Below, piece after piece: positions 8,589 through 16,398 of a stretch of 64,000 nucleotides of DNA (positions are counted from its first letter, which is position 1; every line of letters begins with the position of its first letter). The DNA is taken from positions 4,278,001-4,342,000 of the forward strand of contig NZ_AP022574.1 in assembly GCF_010729305.1 (NCBI RefSeq), written 5' to 3'. The DNA comes from Mycolicibacterium psychrotolerans (lineage in GTDB: Bacteria; Actinomycetota; Actinomycetes; Mycobacteriales; Mycobacteriaceae). Made by a program: the position numbers and the translations under genes. The notes beneath the pieces were generated by a model that made no database searches, had not been told where the DNA came from, and worked only from the letters and a program-made list of their open reading frames with translations.

Positions 8589-9860
8589 TTGAGGTCTGAT
8601 CGTCGTGCCCGCGCTGTCTGCCTGGCAGCCCTGCTGGCGGTGGTCGCCGCCGTCGGCATCGTCTCGTCGAGCGCGCCGCAGTGCCCCGATCGCTGCCAGG
8701 CTCTGGCCGCGGGCAACGCCTCGCACTTCGCTCCGCCGGCTCCGCCGTCTCCCACGGCCCCGGCCCGGCTCATCGTGACGCCGGGCGCCGGATCCGAGGA
8801 CGTCAAACCCGATGCCCGGGTACTCGTCGCAACCGTCGACGGGACGCTCGAGAGCGTCACGATGGTCAACGACGCGGACAAGGAGATCCCCGGAGTGCTG
8901 ACCCCGGACGGCAAGGCGTGGAAGCCGACGATGCAACTCGGGTACGGCCGCACGTACACCATGACGATCGCCGGGCGCGGCCCCGGCGGTATGCCGACCC
9001 GGCAGACGTCCAGCTTCAGCACCATCGACCCCAGCGACCAGACCGCGGTGTACCTGAACACCGTCGGTTACGCATCCATCGAGGACGGCGGCACCTACGG
9101 CGTCGGCATGGTGGTGGTGGCCCACTTCGACGAAGCCGTCGACAAGGCGGCCGCCGAACGACACCTGCGGGTGCGTACTGATCCGTCGGTCACCGGTAGC
9201 TGGTACTGGGTCGACGACCAGACCGCGCACTGGCGCCCGCAGAACTACTACGCGCCCGGTACGAAGGTCAGCGTCGACGCCGACATCTACGGCGACAAGC
9301 TCGGCGACGACCTGTACGGCGCCGAGGACGAGACCGTGAGCTTCGTGATCGGCGACGCCCACGTCTCGATCGCCGACGACACCACCAAGCAGGTCAGCGT
9401 CTTCGACAACGGCAAGCTCGTGCGCACGATGCCGACCTCGATGGGCATGGGCGGCACCGAGACCATCGGCGGCACCACGCTGTCGTTCTGGACGCCTCCG
9501 GGCGTCTACACGGTCATCGACAAGGCCAACCCGGTGATCATGGACTCGTCGACGTTCGGCCTGCCGGTCAACAGCCGGCTGGGTTACCGGGAGACGATCC
9601 CCTGGGCGACCAAGATCAGCTCCGACGGCATCTATCTGCATCAGCTGAACTCGACGGTGTGGGCGCAGGGCAACACCGACACCAGTCACGGTTGTCTGAA
9701 CCTCAACAGCGACAACGCGCAGTGGTTCTACGCGTTCTCGCGGCCCGGCGACGTCGTCGAGGTCCGAAACACCGGCGGGCCGCCCTTACGACTGGAGCAG
9801 AACGGCGACTGGACGCTGCCCTGGCAGGAGTGGCTCAAGGGCAGCGCGCTGCGGCAGTAG
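8589..9860 (+). CDS. L,D-transpeptidase (peptidoglycan 3-3 cross-linking)
   Basis: A 423-residue exported enzyme with a basic N-terminus and one hydrophobic signal segment (VCLAALLAVVAAVGIVS), two Ig-like domains (about 55-245) and a YkuD catalytic domain. The catalytic cysteine is residue 369 in SHGCLNLN, with the upstream histidine in GIYLHQLNS. It forms 3-3 cross-links in mycobacterial peptidoglycan. I chose TTG 8589 because GGAG at 8580-8583 precedes it and it puts the signal near the N-terminus; the frame is open to 8550. The cysteines in SSSAPQCPDRC could anchor a lipid, but the lipobox is poor. It resembles the LdtMt2/LdtMt5 layout. Confidence 0.88.
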   Translation: MRSDRRARAVCLAALLAVVAAVGIVSSSAPQCPDRCQALAAGNASHFAPPAPPSPTAPARLIVTPGAGSEDVKPDARVLVATVDGTLESVTMVNDADKEIPGVLTPDGKAWKPTMQLGYGRTYTMTIAGRGPGGMPTRQTSSFSTIDPSDQTAVYLNTVGYASIEDGGTYGVGMVVVAHFDEAVDKAAAERHLRVRTDPSVTGSWYWVDDQTAHWRPQNYYAPGTKVSVDADIYGDKLGDDLYGAEDETVSFVIGDAHVSIADDTTKQVSVFDNGKLVRTMPTSMGMGGTETIGGTTLSFWTPPGVYTVIDKANPVIMDSSTFGLPVNSRLGYRETIPWATKISSDGIYLHQLNSTVWAQGNTDTSHGCLNLNSDNAQWFYAFSRPGDVVEVRNTGGPPLRLEQNGDWTLPWQEWLKGSALRQ

Positions 9861-9979
9861 CTAGTTCCCCGGCGCACCGTCGGGGCGCCGCGTTCCGTCG
9901 ATGCCGCCGAGGCTGCCGCTGCGCCGGGATCCCCGCCGGCGCCCCCGCGCCTCCGGAGCCGTCGTCGCATCGAGCATCC

Positions 9980-10001
9980 GTTGCGGACACGCAATTATTG
10001 C
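9980..10001. promoter_or_regulatory. Recurrent RTTGC-N6-GCAAT element, copy A
   Basis: GTTGC, six bases, then GCAATTATTGC. The last eleven bases are themselves a perfect palindrome with a one-base centre. It lies 72 bases before the flavin monooxygenase fusion gene. Related copies occur at 11752, 13754, 16012 and 17279. Confidence 0.5.
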
Positions 10002-10072
10002 TTGTAGCATCTGAGTTGACGGCGCGTTCCCGGGACAGGTTCGACAGTGGACAGAAATCAAGGCGGTGAAGC

Positions 10073-11710
10073 ATGCGGGTGGTGATCTGTGGTGCCGGGA
10101 TCGCGGGACTCACGCTCGCACACCGGATCGCGTCGATCGACGACGAGGTGGTGCTGCTGGAGCGCTCGCCGGGGCCGCGGCCGGAGGGCTACATGATCGA
10201 CTTCTTCGGCCCGGGCTACGACGCCGCAGCGGCGATGGGTCTGCTGCCGGCGCTGCGGGCCGTCTCCTATGACATCGACGAGGCGCGACTGGTGGACGAG
10301 CACGGTCGATGCCGCGCGCGGGTGCGCCCCGCCCTGTTCGCCGACAAAGGACTGCTCGACCTGACCCGACCCGATCTGGAGAGTGTGCTCCGCGACGCGC
10401 TGCCGGCCGGAGTGGACCTTCGGTTCGGCACCGCGGTGAGCGGCGTGGCCGACCTCGGCGACGCGGTTCGCGTGACGCTCGACGACGGTACGCACGTGGA
10501 TGCCGATCTCCTGGTGGGTGCAGACGGTCTGCATTCGACGGTGCGGCGGCTGGTGTTCGGTCCTGACGCGAAGTTCCTGCGCTATCTGGGTTTTCACACC
10601 GCCGCATTCACGTTCTACGACCCCGGCATCCTCGAGGCCATGGAAGGGCACTTCTGTCTCACCGACACCGTCGACAGGCAGGTGGGGCTGTACGCCCTGC
10701 GCGGCGGCCGCGTCGCCGTCTTCGCGGTGCACCGCACCGCCGATCCCACGTTGCCGGACGACGTGCGATCAGCCATCCGCCAGGCCTACGGCGGACTGGG
10801 CTGGCTGGTTCCGGAGGTACTCGGCCGGTGCCCCGCCCAGCACGTCTACTACGACTCCGTCGCCCAGGTCGTCATGCCGCGCTGGCAGCAGGGCCGTGTC
10901 GTCCTCCTCGGCGACGCCGGCTACGCCGTATCGCTGATCGCAGGGCAGGGCGCATCGCTGGCGATGGCCGGCGCTTACGTGTTGGCCGAGCACCTCCGCG
11001 AAGCGGAATCGATCGAGGAGGCGCTACTCGGCTACGAGACCGAATGGCGACCGGTGGTCGAGGAGAAACAACGCAAAGGTCGCGCGGGAACCCGCTGGTT
11101 CCTGCCGTCGTCGCCATGGCAGATCCGAATACGCCACCTGGTGCTGCGCTGTACACGACTGCCGTTGATCGACCGTCTCGTGGCCACGGCACTGGTCGGC
11201 AAGTCCGGCGGAGGCATCCGCAATCCGCACAGGACGCGCGTGGCGAAACTTCTGCGGCCGGCGCTGGCCGCACCGACGGTGCTGTACGCCAAGGGTTTCG
11301 GTTGGCTTCTCGGGCGGCGCTTCCTGTGCCTGACCCACACCGGACGCAGATCGGGACATCGCTACCGGACCGTGCTGGAAGTCATCGGGGCCGGCCCCGG
11401 CGCCGACGAGTACTTGGTGATCGCCGGGTTCGGCCGTTCGTCGGACTGGTTACGCAACATCGAGGCGCACTCCGACTACGAGGTGAACGTGGGCAGTGAC
11501 CGTTTCTGCGCTCGACATCGTGTGCTCACCGCAGCTGAGGCGGAGTCGGCGATGGCCGAGTACGAACGGGCGCATCGCTGGGTCCGGCCGCTGATCCGCG
11601 GTGTGCTGACGAGGCTGCTCGGGTGGCGCTACGACGGCAGCCCCGCGGCACGTGCGCGGCTGGCCCGTCAACTGCCTGTGGTCGCCCTGTCTCCTCAACC
11701 ACCGGGCTGA
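10073..11710 (+). CDS. FAD-dependent monooxygenase fused to an F420-type (Ddn-like) nitroreductase domain
   Basis: A 545-residue two-domain protein. Residues 1-370 are a PHBH-type flavin monooxygenase with the dinucleotide motif VVICGAGIAGLTLA, DLLVGADGLHSTVR and the FAD-ribose motif LLGDAGYAVS. Residues 395-535 match the deazaflavin (F420)-dependent nitroreductase family: CLTHTGRRSGHRYRT, then YLVIAGFGRSSDWLRN and YEVNVG. These are normally separate genes, so the fusion suggests two reductive/oxidative steps on one hydrophobic substrate, which is not identifiable. The fusion is a single continuous frame with no frameshift. ATG 10073 is preceded by AAGGCGG. Element A sits upstream. Confidence 0.8.
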   Translation: MRVVICGAGIAGLTLAHRIASIDDEVVLLERSPGPRPEGYMIDFFGPGYDAAAAMGLLPALRAVSYDIDEARLVDEHGRCRARVRPALFADKGLLDLTRPDLESVLRDALPAGVDLRFGTAVSGVADLGDAVRVTLDDGTHVDADLLVGADGLHSTVRRLVFGPDAKFLRYLGFHTAAFTFYDPGILEAMEGHFCLTDTVDRQVGLYALRGGRVAVFAVHRTADPTLPDDVRSAIRQAYGGLGWLVPEVLGRCPAQHVYYDSVAQVVMPRWQQGRVVLLGDAGYAVSLIAGQGASLAMAGAYVLAEHLREAESIEEALLGYETEWRPVVEEKQRKGRAGTRWFLPSSPWQIRIRHLVLRCTRLPLIDRLVATALVGKSGGGIRNPHRTRVAKLLRPALAAPTVLYAKGFGWLLGRRFLCLTHTGRRSGHRYRTVLEVIGAGPGADEYLVIAGFGRSSDWLRNIEAHSDYEVNVGSDRFCARHRVLTAAEAESAMAEYERAHRWVRPLIRGVLTRLLGWRYDGSPAARARLARQLPVVALSPQPPG

Positions 11711-11751
11711 CATCGTCACACCGCGCAGCCGCGCGATTATGCGACGCAATC

Positions 11752-11776
11752 GCAATCATTGCATACTGCAATAATG
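11752..11776. promoter_or_regulatory. Recurrent ATTGC-N5-GCAAT element, copy B
   Basis: GCAATCATTGC (a perfect palindrome with a one-base centre) followed by five bases and GCAATAATG. The final ATG (11774) is in frame with the ClC channel gene, so binding here would block a leaderless start or the transcription start itself. Another GCAAT half-site is at 11746. Confidence 0.5.
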
Positions 11777-13543
11777 GTGGAAGCACAACGCTTGCGGCGT
11801 TCCCGTCGCATACCTGTTTTCCGCCAGAGATTCTGGTGGGGCTGGCTCAGTGACAGTTCGGCTGCCATCGTCCCGTTGGCGATCACGGTCGGTGCCGTCA
11901 CCGGCCTGGGGGCGGTAGAATTTGGTGAGCTGATCACGCTGTTCACCCGCATGTTCACCGGCTACGACGACTACTCGGGGCTGGGGCGGGTCGCCAGTGC
12001 GCACTGGCCGGCGCTGGACTTCTGGTTCCTGTTGCTCACCCCGGTGGTCGCCGGCGCGGTGTACGGGCCGATCGTGCACAAGTTCGCTCCCGAGGCCAGA
12101 GGCCATGGCGTTCCCGAGGTGATGTACGCGGTGGCACACCGGCGCGGCCGAATCGCGCCGCAGGTGACGCTGGTGAAGGCACTGGCGTCGGCCTTGTGCA
12201 TCGGCGGTGGGGGTTCCGTCGGTCGCGAGGGTCCGATCGTTCAGATCGGCTCCGCGGCGGGTTCCACGGTGGCACAGGTGTTACGCCTACCCGTGTCGCG
12301 GGTCCGGCTCCTCGTCGCCTGCGGGGCGGCCGCGGGTATCTCCGCCACGTTCAACGCACCCCTTGCCGGCCCGTTCTTCGCGATGGAACTCATCCTGCGC
12401 GACTTCGCAGCGCAGTCGTTCGGTGCCGTCGTGCTGTCCAGCGTGGTGGCCGACGTCATCGGCCGCGCGATGCTGGGCGACCATCCGTTCCTGACCCTTC
12501 CCTCGTTCGCGGTTCACAGCCCGGTCGAATACGGCCTCTACTCGGCCCTCGGCGTCCTGGCGGGTGCGGTGGGCGTGTTGTTCTCCAAGGTCCTGTACCG
12601 GGTCGAGGATGCGTGCGACTGGGCGTGGCGTGGCCCTGAGTGGGCTCGTCCCGCGGCCGGCGGCATCCTGCTGGGGGCGGTTCTGGTGGCTCTGCCCCAG
12701 ATGTACGGCGTCGGATACCCGGTACTGGAGAACGCCGTGGAGGGCAAGTACCTGATCCCGATGCTAGTGGTCCTGCTGGTCGGCAAGATGCTCGCCACCA
12801 GCCTGACCATCGGCATCGGCGGCTCGGGGGGAGTCTTCGCTCCGACGCTGTTCATCGGCGCGATGGCAGGAACCGCATTCGGCGAGATCGCTCACCGCCT
12901 TTTCCCGACGGTCACGGAATCACCCGGCGCTTACGGATTGATCGGAATGGGTGCCGCGCTCGCGGGCGCGACGCGAGCACCGGTGACGGCGGTCATCATC
13001 CTGTTCGAACTGACCGGGCAGTACTCGATCATCCTGCCTCTCATGGCAGCAGTGGCGGTGGCTGCCGGCACCGGCCACCTCCTGCCCAGGGACACGATCT
13101 ATACCGCCAAACTGTGGCGCCGCGGTATCGATCTCGACACTCCGCACGGCACATTGTCCGGATTGACCGCAACCGACGTCGCCCGACCGGCACCTGATCC
13201 CCTTCCCGGGGACAGCACGCTGCAGGCGGCGGCCGCCGTGCTCGCCGAATCCTCCCTGGGGATGCTGCCCGTGACCGACGGCGAAGGCACCTATCAGGGC
13301 TGCGTCTCGGCTGAGGATGTGGCCGAGGCCCTGAACGACGACGCTCCCCCGGAAACGGTGCACAGCCTGATCCGACACCCTATCGCCCTGGACGAGACCG
13401 CCGACTCGAGCAAGATCGTGGGAGCGCTTTCCGGTCGCGGCACCGCCGGACTTCCGGTGCTCAACGCTGAGCACACCGCGGTCGTGGGGTGGGTGACCTA
13501 CGAGTCGCTGCTGGAGCGCCTCCATCCCGCCCCACCGTCCTGA
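11774..13543 (+). CDS. ClC-family chloride channel/antiporter with C-terminal CBS domains
   Basis: About 589 residues: ten or more membrane helices, then two CBS motifs after residue 460. The anion-path signatures GSVGREGPIVQIGS (with the gating glutamate) and GIGGSGGVFAPTLFIGA are intact. The CBS pair, which begins near LTATDVARPAPDPLPG, probably senses adenine nucleotides or ionic strength. No good ribosome-binding site precedes ATG 11774; TTG 11790, with GGAAG upstream, is an alternative. The gene is 63 bases after the monooxygenase fusion and has its own copy of the shared regulatory element. Confidence 0.85.
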   Translation: MVEAQRLRRSRRIPVFRQRFWWGWLSDSSAAIVPLAITVGAVTGLGAVEFGELITLFTRMFTGYDDYSGLGRVASAHWPALDFWFLLLTPVVAGAVYGPIVHKFAPEARGHGVPEVMYAVAHRRGRIAPQVTLVKALASALCIGGGGSVGREGPIVQIGSAAGSTVAQVLRLPVSRVRLLVACGAAAGISATFNAPLAGPFFAMELILRDFAAQSFGAVVLSSVVADVIGRAMLGDHPFLTLPSFAVHSPVEYGLYSALGVLAGAVGVLFSKVLYRVEDACDWAWRGPEWARPAAGGILLGAVLVALPQMYGVGYPVLENAVEGKYLIPMLVVLLVGKMLATSLTIGIGGSGGVFAPTLFIGAMAGTAFGEIAHRLFPTVTESPGAYGLIGMGAALAGATRAPVTAVIILFELTGQYSIILPLMAAVAVAAGTGHLLPRDTIYTAKLWRRGIDLDTPHGTLSGLTATDVARPAPDPLPGDSTLQAAAAVLAESSLGMLPVTDGEGTYQGCVSAEDVAEALNDDAPPETVHSLIRHPIALDETADSSKIVGALSGRGTAGLPVLNAEHTAVVGWVTYESLLERLHPAPPS

Positions 13544-13558
13544 CATCGACGAAGCGGA

Positions 13559-13757
13559 TCAGCCGGCCTGCTGGAGCAATGCCGCCCCACCGGGTAAGCG
13601 CGGCAGCAGCATTCGCGCCAGCCGGTCACGCAGCCGCTGGTGCTCCGACGTGGTGCGCCGGCCGTGGACCACGGTCGTACCAGCCCGCGCCGCCCCAGGT
13701 CACCGCCAGCGCAGCGTCGGTGACGCCGAGGCGGACGCAGATGGTGACTTCTCGCAA
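13559..13757 (-). pseudogene. Possible small gene split by a frameshift, unknown function
   Basis: Two overlapping minus-strand frames look like halves of one small protein. The first starts at TTG 13757 with MREVTICVRLGVTDAALAV and continues with TWGGAGWYDRG; it ends at 13626. The second, ending at 13559, reads TTVVHGRRTTSEHQRLRDRL then ARMLLPRLPGG. A one-base change near 13650-13690 would join them into about 67 residues. The start codon overlaps regulatory element C. This could be a true pseudogene, an assembly error or chance; I do not recognise the family. Confidence 0.35.
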
Positions 13758-13780
13758 CCATTGCGAATATGCAATCAATG
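13754..13780. promoter_or_regulatory. Recurrent ATTGC-N6-GCAAT element, copy C
   Basis: GCAACCATTGC, six bases, GCAATCAATG. It lies 122 bases upstream of the MarR-family gene (plus) and over the start of the split minus-strand frame, so it could serve either. Confidence 0.5.
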
Positions 13781-13901
13781 TCGTCCGAGTTTTCGCGCAA
13801 TCCGCCTATCCGGACCGGCGTGCCCCGAATCGCCAGAAGCACCCACTGATGGTGCGGCGCGGTTGATTGCCATCACCGTGGTGTTCGACCACAATTCACT
13901 C

Positions 13902-14414
13902 ATGACATCACCGCCGCGAAGCCGCGCTCCGCGCAGGTCGCCGCTGACGACTCAGGCGGATGCCGTGCTACGCGCTTCCCGCGCGCTCGTGGGCATCGCC
14001 GCCGAATCCCTCGGAGAGGTCGACGATGTGGTCACCGTCCCTCAGTTTCGGGTCCTGGTGCTACTCCACACGCGCGGTCCGATGAACCTCGCCTCCGTGG
14101 CGGCTGAACTCGGAGTGAATCCGTCGAATGCGAGCCGAACGTGCGACCGCTTGATCAAGGCCCGACTACTGGATCGCCGAGAATCTCAGGTCGACCGTCG
14201 CAATGTCACCTTGACGGTGAAACCTGCAGGACGCCGCCTCGTGGAGAAGGTGACCGAGCACCGTCGCGCGGCCATCGAGCGTGTCCTGCGGTCGATGAAA
14301 GCGGAGGACCGCAGCACCGTGGCCGCCGCCTTGGAAGCGTTCGCGGTGGCAGCCGGCGAGCCCGACCGTGACGGCAGAACGATCAGCCTGCTCTGGCCTC
14401 CGGAATCGGCCTGA
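13902..14414 (+). CDS. MarR-family transcriptional regulator
   Basis: A 170-residue winged-helix regulator. The DNA-recognition part reads MNLASVAAELGVNPSNASRT followed by CDRLIKARLLDRRESQVDRRN, the classic MarR helix-turn-helix and beta-wing (DRR). The basic N-terminal tail PPRSRAPRRSP is unusual. MarR proteins bind palindromes and are released by phenolic or other small ligands. It lies inside the run of genes that carry the RTTGC-N6-GCAAW elements and is the most obvious candidate to bind them; that link is inference. Start ATG 13902 lacks a strong Shine-Dalgarno. Confidence 0.85.
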   Translation: MTSPPRSRAPRRSPLTTQADAVLRASRALVGIAAESLGEVDDVVTVPQFRVLVLLHTRGPMNLASVAAELGVNPSNASRTCDRLIKARLLDRRESQVDRRNVTLTVKPAGRRLVEKVTEHRRAAIERVLRSMKAEDRSTVAAALEAFAVAAGEPDRDGRTISLLWPPESA

Positions 14415-14512
14415 GACAGCACAGTTCCCATCGCTGGGCCAGATGCTGGGCGTTTAGCCGTCGAGCGCAGTGGAATGACTGGACTCCCAGTGGTCGACGA
14501 GAGGACTTGCGC

Positions 14513-16003
14513 ATGCGCGCCGCCGCGGACGTCACGGTTGTGGGTACCGGACCGAACGGCCTGGCCGCGGCGATCGTCTTCGCCGCGGCGGGTCTGACCG
14601 TATCGGTGTGCGAGGCGCAGCCCCGTCCGGGCGGAGGGGCGCGAACCGAGGAGCTCGACCTCGGCGTTCCCCTGCTGCACGACCTGTGTTCGGCCGTGCA
14701 CCCGATGGCGATGGCCTCGCCGTTCTTCCAGCGCTTCGAGCTCAGTCGCCGAGTGGAATTCGGCGTTCCCGAGGTGTCCTACGCCCATCCCCTCGACGAT
14801 GGTCCGGCCGCCGTGGCGTACCACGACCTCGACCGGACCGTCGCCGAACTGTCCGCGGCCGGACCCGCCGACGGTCGCCGGTACGCCGCCATGATGCGCC
14901 CGCTGGTCGATGCCGTGCACACCGTACGGGACATAGGGCTCTCAGATCTGCGCCATCCGCCGGCGTCGCTGTGGTCGGGCTCCGGTGTCATCGGCGCGGC
15001 GACCCTGGCGGCGCGGGCGCTGGAACTGGGCACGCGGGTGTGGGGCCGGGTCACCGACGCCGAGCGCTGCGGGGCGATGCTGACCGGGGTGGGTGCGCAC
15101 GCCAACACGCCGATCCCCTCGCTGGCCGGCGCGGCCACGGCGCTGTTGCTCGGCTCGCTCGCTCATGACCCCGGCTGGCCACTGCCCGTGGGCGGCAGCC
15201 AGGCCATCACCGATGCGATGGTCGACGACCTGCGCGCCCGCGGCGTCACCGTGGAGTGCGACCTGGCTGTCGACGACGCTGCCTCCCTGCCACCCGCAAG
15301 GGTGTACGTCTTCGACACCGCGCCATGGACCCTGGACACCGTCTTCGGGGACCGGTTGCCCGTCCGCTACCGGCGCGCGCTGCGCCGATTCACCCCCGGC
15401 AACGGGGTGGCCAAGGTGGACTTCGCGTTACGCGAACCCGTGCCCTGGGCGGACTCCCGACTGAGGAAGGCGGGCACGGTCCACCTCGGCGGGACGCGCG
15501 CGCAGATGGCGCGCGCCGAGGCCGACACCGGATCGGGGCGACACAGCGCCACCCCGATGATGCTGGTCAGCCAGCCGACGGTGGTTGACCCCAGTCGGCT
15601 CGGTCCTGGTGGCGAACACCCGCTGTGGAGCTACGCGCACGTGCCCAACGGCTCGACGCGGGACATGACCGCGACAGCCATCGCGCAGATCGAGCGCTTC
15701 GCTCCCGGATTCCGCGACGTCGTCATCGGCTCACGGTGCATACCGGCTGCCGATCTGTCGCGGCACAACGCCAACTACCGCGGCGGGGACATCGCTGTCG
15801 GCACGGTGTCGATGTACCGGATGCTGGCCCGCCCGGTACTCGCATGGGATCCCTACCGCACACCGCTGGGAAACGTCTACTTGTGCTCCGCGGCAACGCC
15901 TCCCGGCCCGGGTGTGCACGGCATGTCGGGGATGCACGCCGCCGGCCGGGTGTTGCGGCAACACTTCGGCATCAGCACACTGCCGGATCTCGCTCCCCGC
16001 TGA
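14513..16003 (+). CDS. Phytoene-desaturase-like NAD(P)/FAD-dependent oxidoreductase
   Basis: A 496-residue flavoprotein with the N-terminal dinucleotide fold VTVVGTGPNGLAAAIVFAAA and the amine-oxidase/CrtI-type second motif PRPGGGARTEELD. Near the end, the FAD-closing segment YLCSAATPPGPGVHGMSG is intact. It belongs to the broad CrtI/PYROXD2-like group, whose substrates range from carotenoids to unknown lipids; no carotenoid genes are nearby, so the substrate is open. ATG 14513 follows GAGAGGA; TTG 14507 in the same frame is possible. It lies 98 bases after the MarR gene and may be its target. Confidence 0.8.
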   Translation: MRAAADVTVVGTGPNGLAAAIVFAAAGLTVSVCEAQPRPGGGARTEELDLGVPLLHDLCSAVHPMAMASPFFQRFELSRRVEFGVPEVSYAHPLDDGPAAVAYHDLDRTVAELSAAGPADGRRYAAMMRPLVDAVHTVRDIGLSDLRHPPASLWSGSGVIGAATLAARALELGTRVWGRVTDAERCGAMLTGVGAHANTPIPSLAGAATALLLGSLAHDPGWPLPVGGSQAITDAMVDDLRARGVTVECDLAVDDAASLPPARVYVFDTAPWTLDTVFGDRLPVRYRRALRRFTPGNGVAKVDFALREPVPWADSRLRKAGTVHLGGTRAQMARAEADTGSGRHSATPMMLVSQPTVVDPSRLGPGGEHPLWSYAHVPNGSTRDMTATAIAQIERFAPGFRDVVIGSRCIPAADLSRHNANYRGGDIAVGTVSMYRMLARPVLAWDPYRTPLGNVYLCSAATPPGPGVHGMSGMHAAGRVLRQHFGISTLPDLAPR

Positions 16004-16011
16004 CGGGCCGA

Positions 16012-16033
16012 TCGTTGCGGGTTCGCAAAAATG
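16012..16033. promoter_or_regulatory. Recurrent RTTGC-N6-GCAAA element, copy E
   Basis: TCGTTGC, six bases, GCAAAAATG, downstream of the oxidoreductase gene and about 95 bases before the formate dehydrogenase remnant. It is the weakest copy, because the upstream GCAAT half is missing. Confidence 0.4.
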
Positions 16034-16045
16034 ACCGTCGAACGA

Positions 16046-16068
16046 GGTTTCGCTCCGGCGCCGGGGTA
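16046..16068 (+). promoter_or_regulatory. Candidate SigF/SigB-type promoter
   Basis: GGTTT at 16046-16050, 13 bases, then GGGTA at 16064-16068 (followed by A). This resembles the GTTT/GGGTA signature of SigB/SigF-class sigma factors, two of which are encoded in this window. The spacing is at the short end of the range. Confidence 0.3.
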
Positions 16069-16129
16069 AGGGCACCACCGGTCGTTGCGGACACCAGCGC
16101 GTCGGGCGCTGCGCGAACCGAAGGAGCCG

Positions 16130-16398
16130 ATGGTGGCTGTGCGACAGTGGATCGATCAGTGGCCCGTCTACCGTCAGCTCACCGGCTCGGATCCGCTGGG
16201 CAGAGCCGCCGCCGCGCAGTCGGCACACAGCCGCGAACTGCGTCCGCGGACCGCGACGGCCGATCGGGTCGTCACCTCGGGCGACGGGTGCGGCCGCCCT
16301 GCTGGCACTCGTCGGGGTGCATGGACTGGTGGCCCGGCTCCGATTCGTCGATCGGATCCGACGGATGGTGATCCACCCGTTGCGCCTATGCATGCGTC
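16130..16398 (+). pseudogene. Remnant: N-terminus of formate dehydrogenase alpha subunit joined to a frameshifted tail
   Basis: ATG 16130 follows a good AAGGAG. The first 50 residues (VRQWIDQWPVYRQLTGSDPL and then RPRTATADRVV) match the leader segment that, in actinobacterial formate dehydrogenase alpha subunits as I remember them, precedes the CPYCAVGCG iron-sulfur motif. Here that motif and the remaining 700 or more residues are gone. In the +1 frame the sequence continues as a hydrophobic helix (GAAALLALVGVHGLVARL) and a basic tail up to the neighbouring gene end. It looks like a deletion remnant; a small functional membrane protein with a frameshift error is the alternative. Confidence 0.5.

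Noticed and set aside
8352..9689. 445-codon frame antisense to the L,D-transpeptidase
   Set aside because: The sense strand encodes an intact YkuD enzyme; the antisense frame has no motif, signal or plausible start.
9991..10001. GCAATTATTGC palindrome as a transcription terminator
   Set aside because: Arms are five bases and A/T-rich with no T-tract, and the same motif recurs at other promoters, which fits an operator better.
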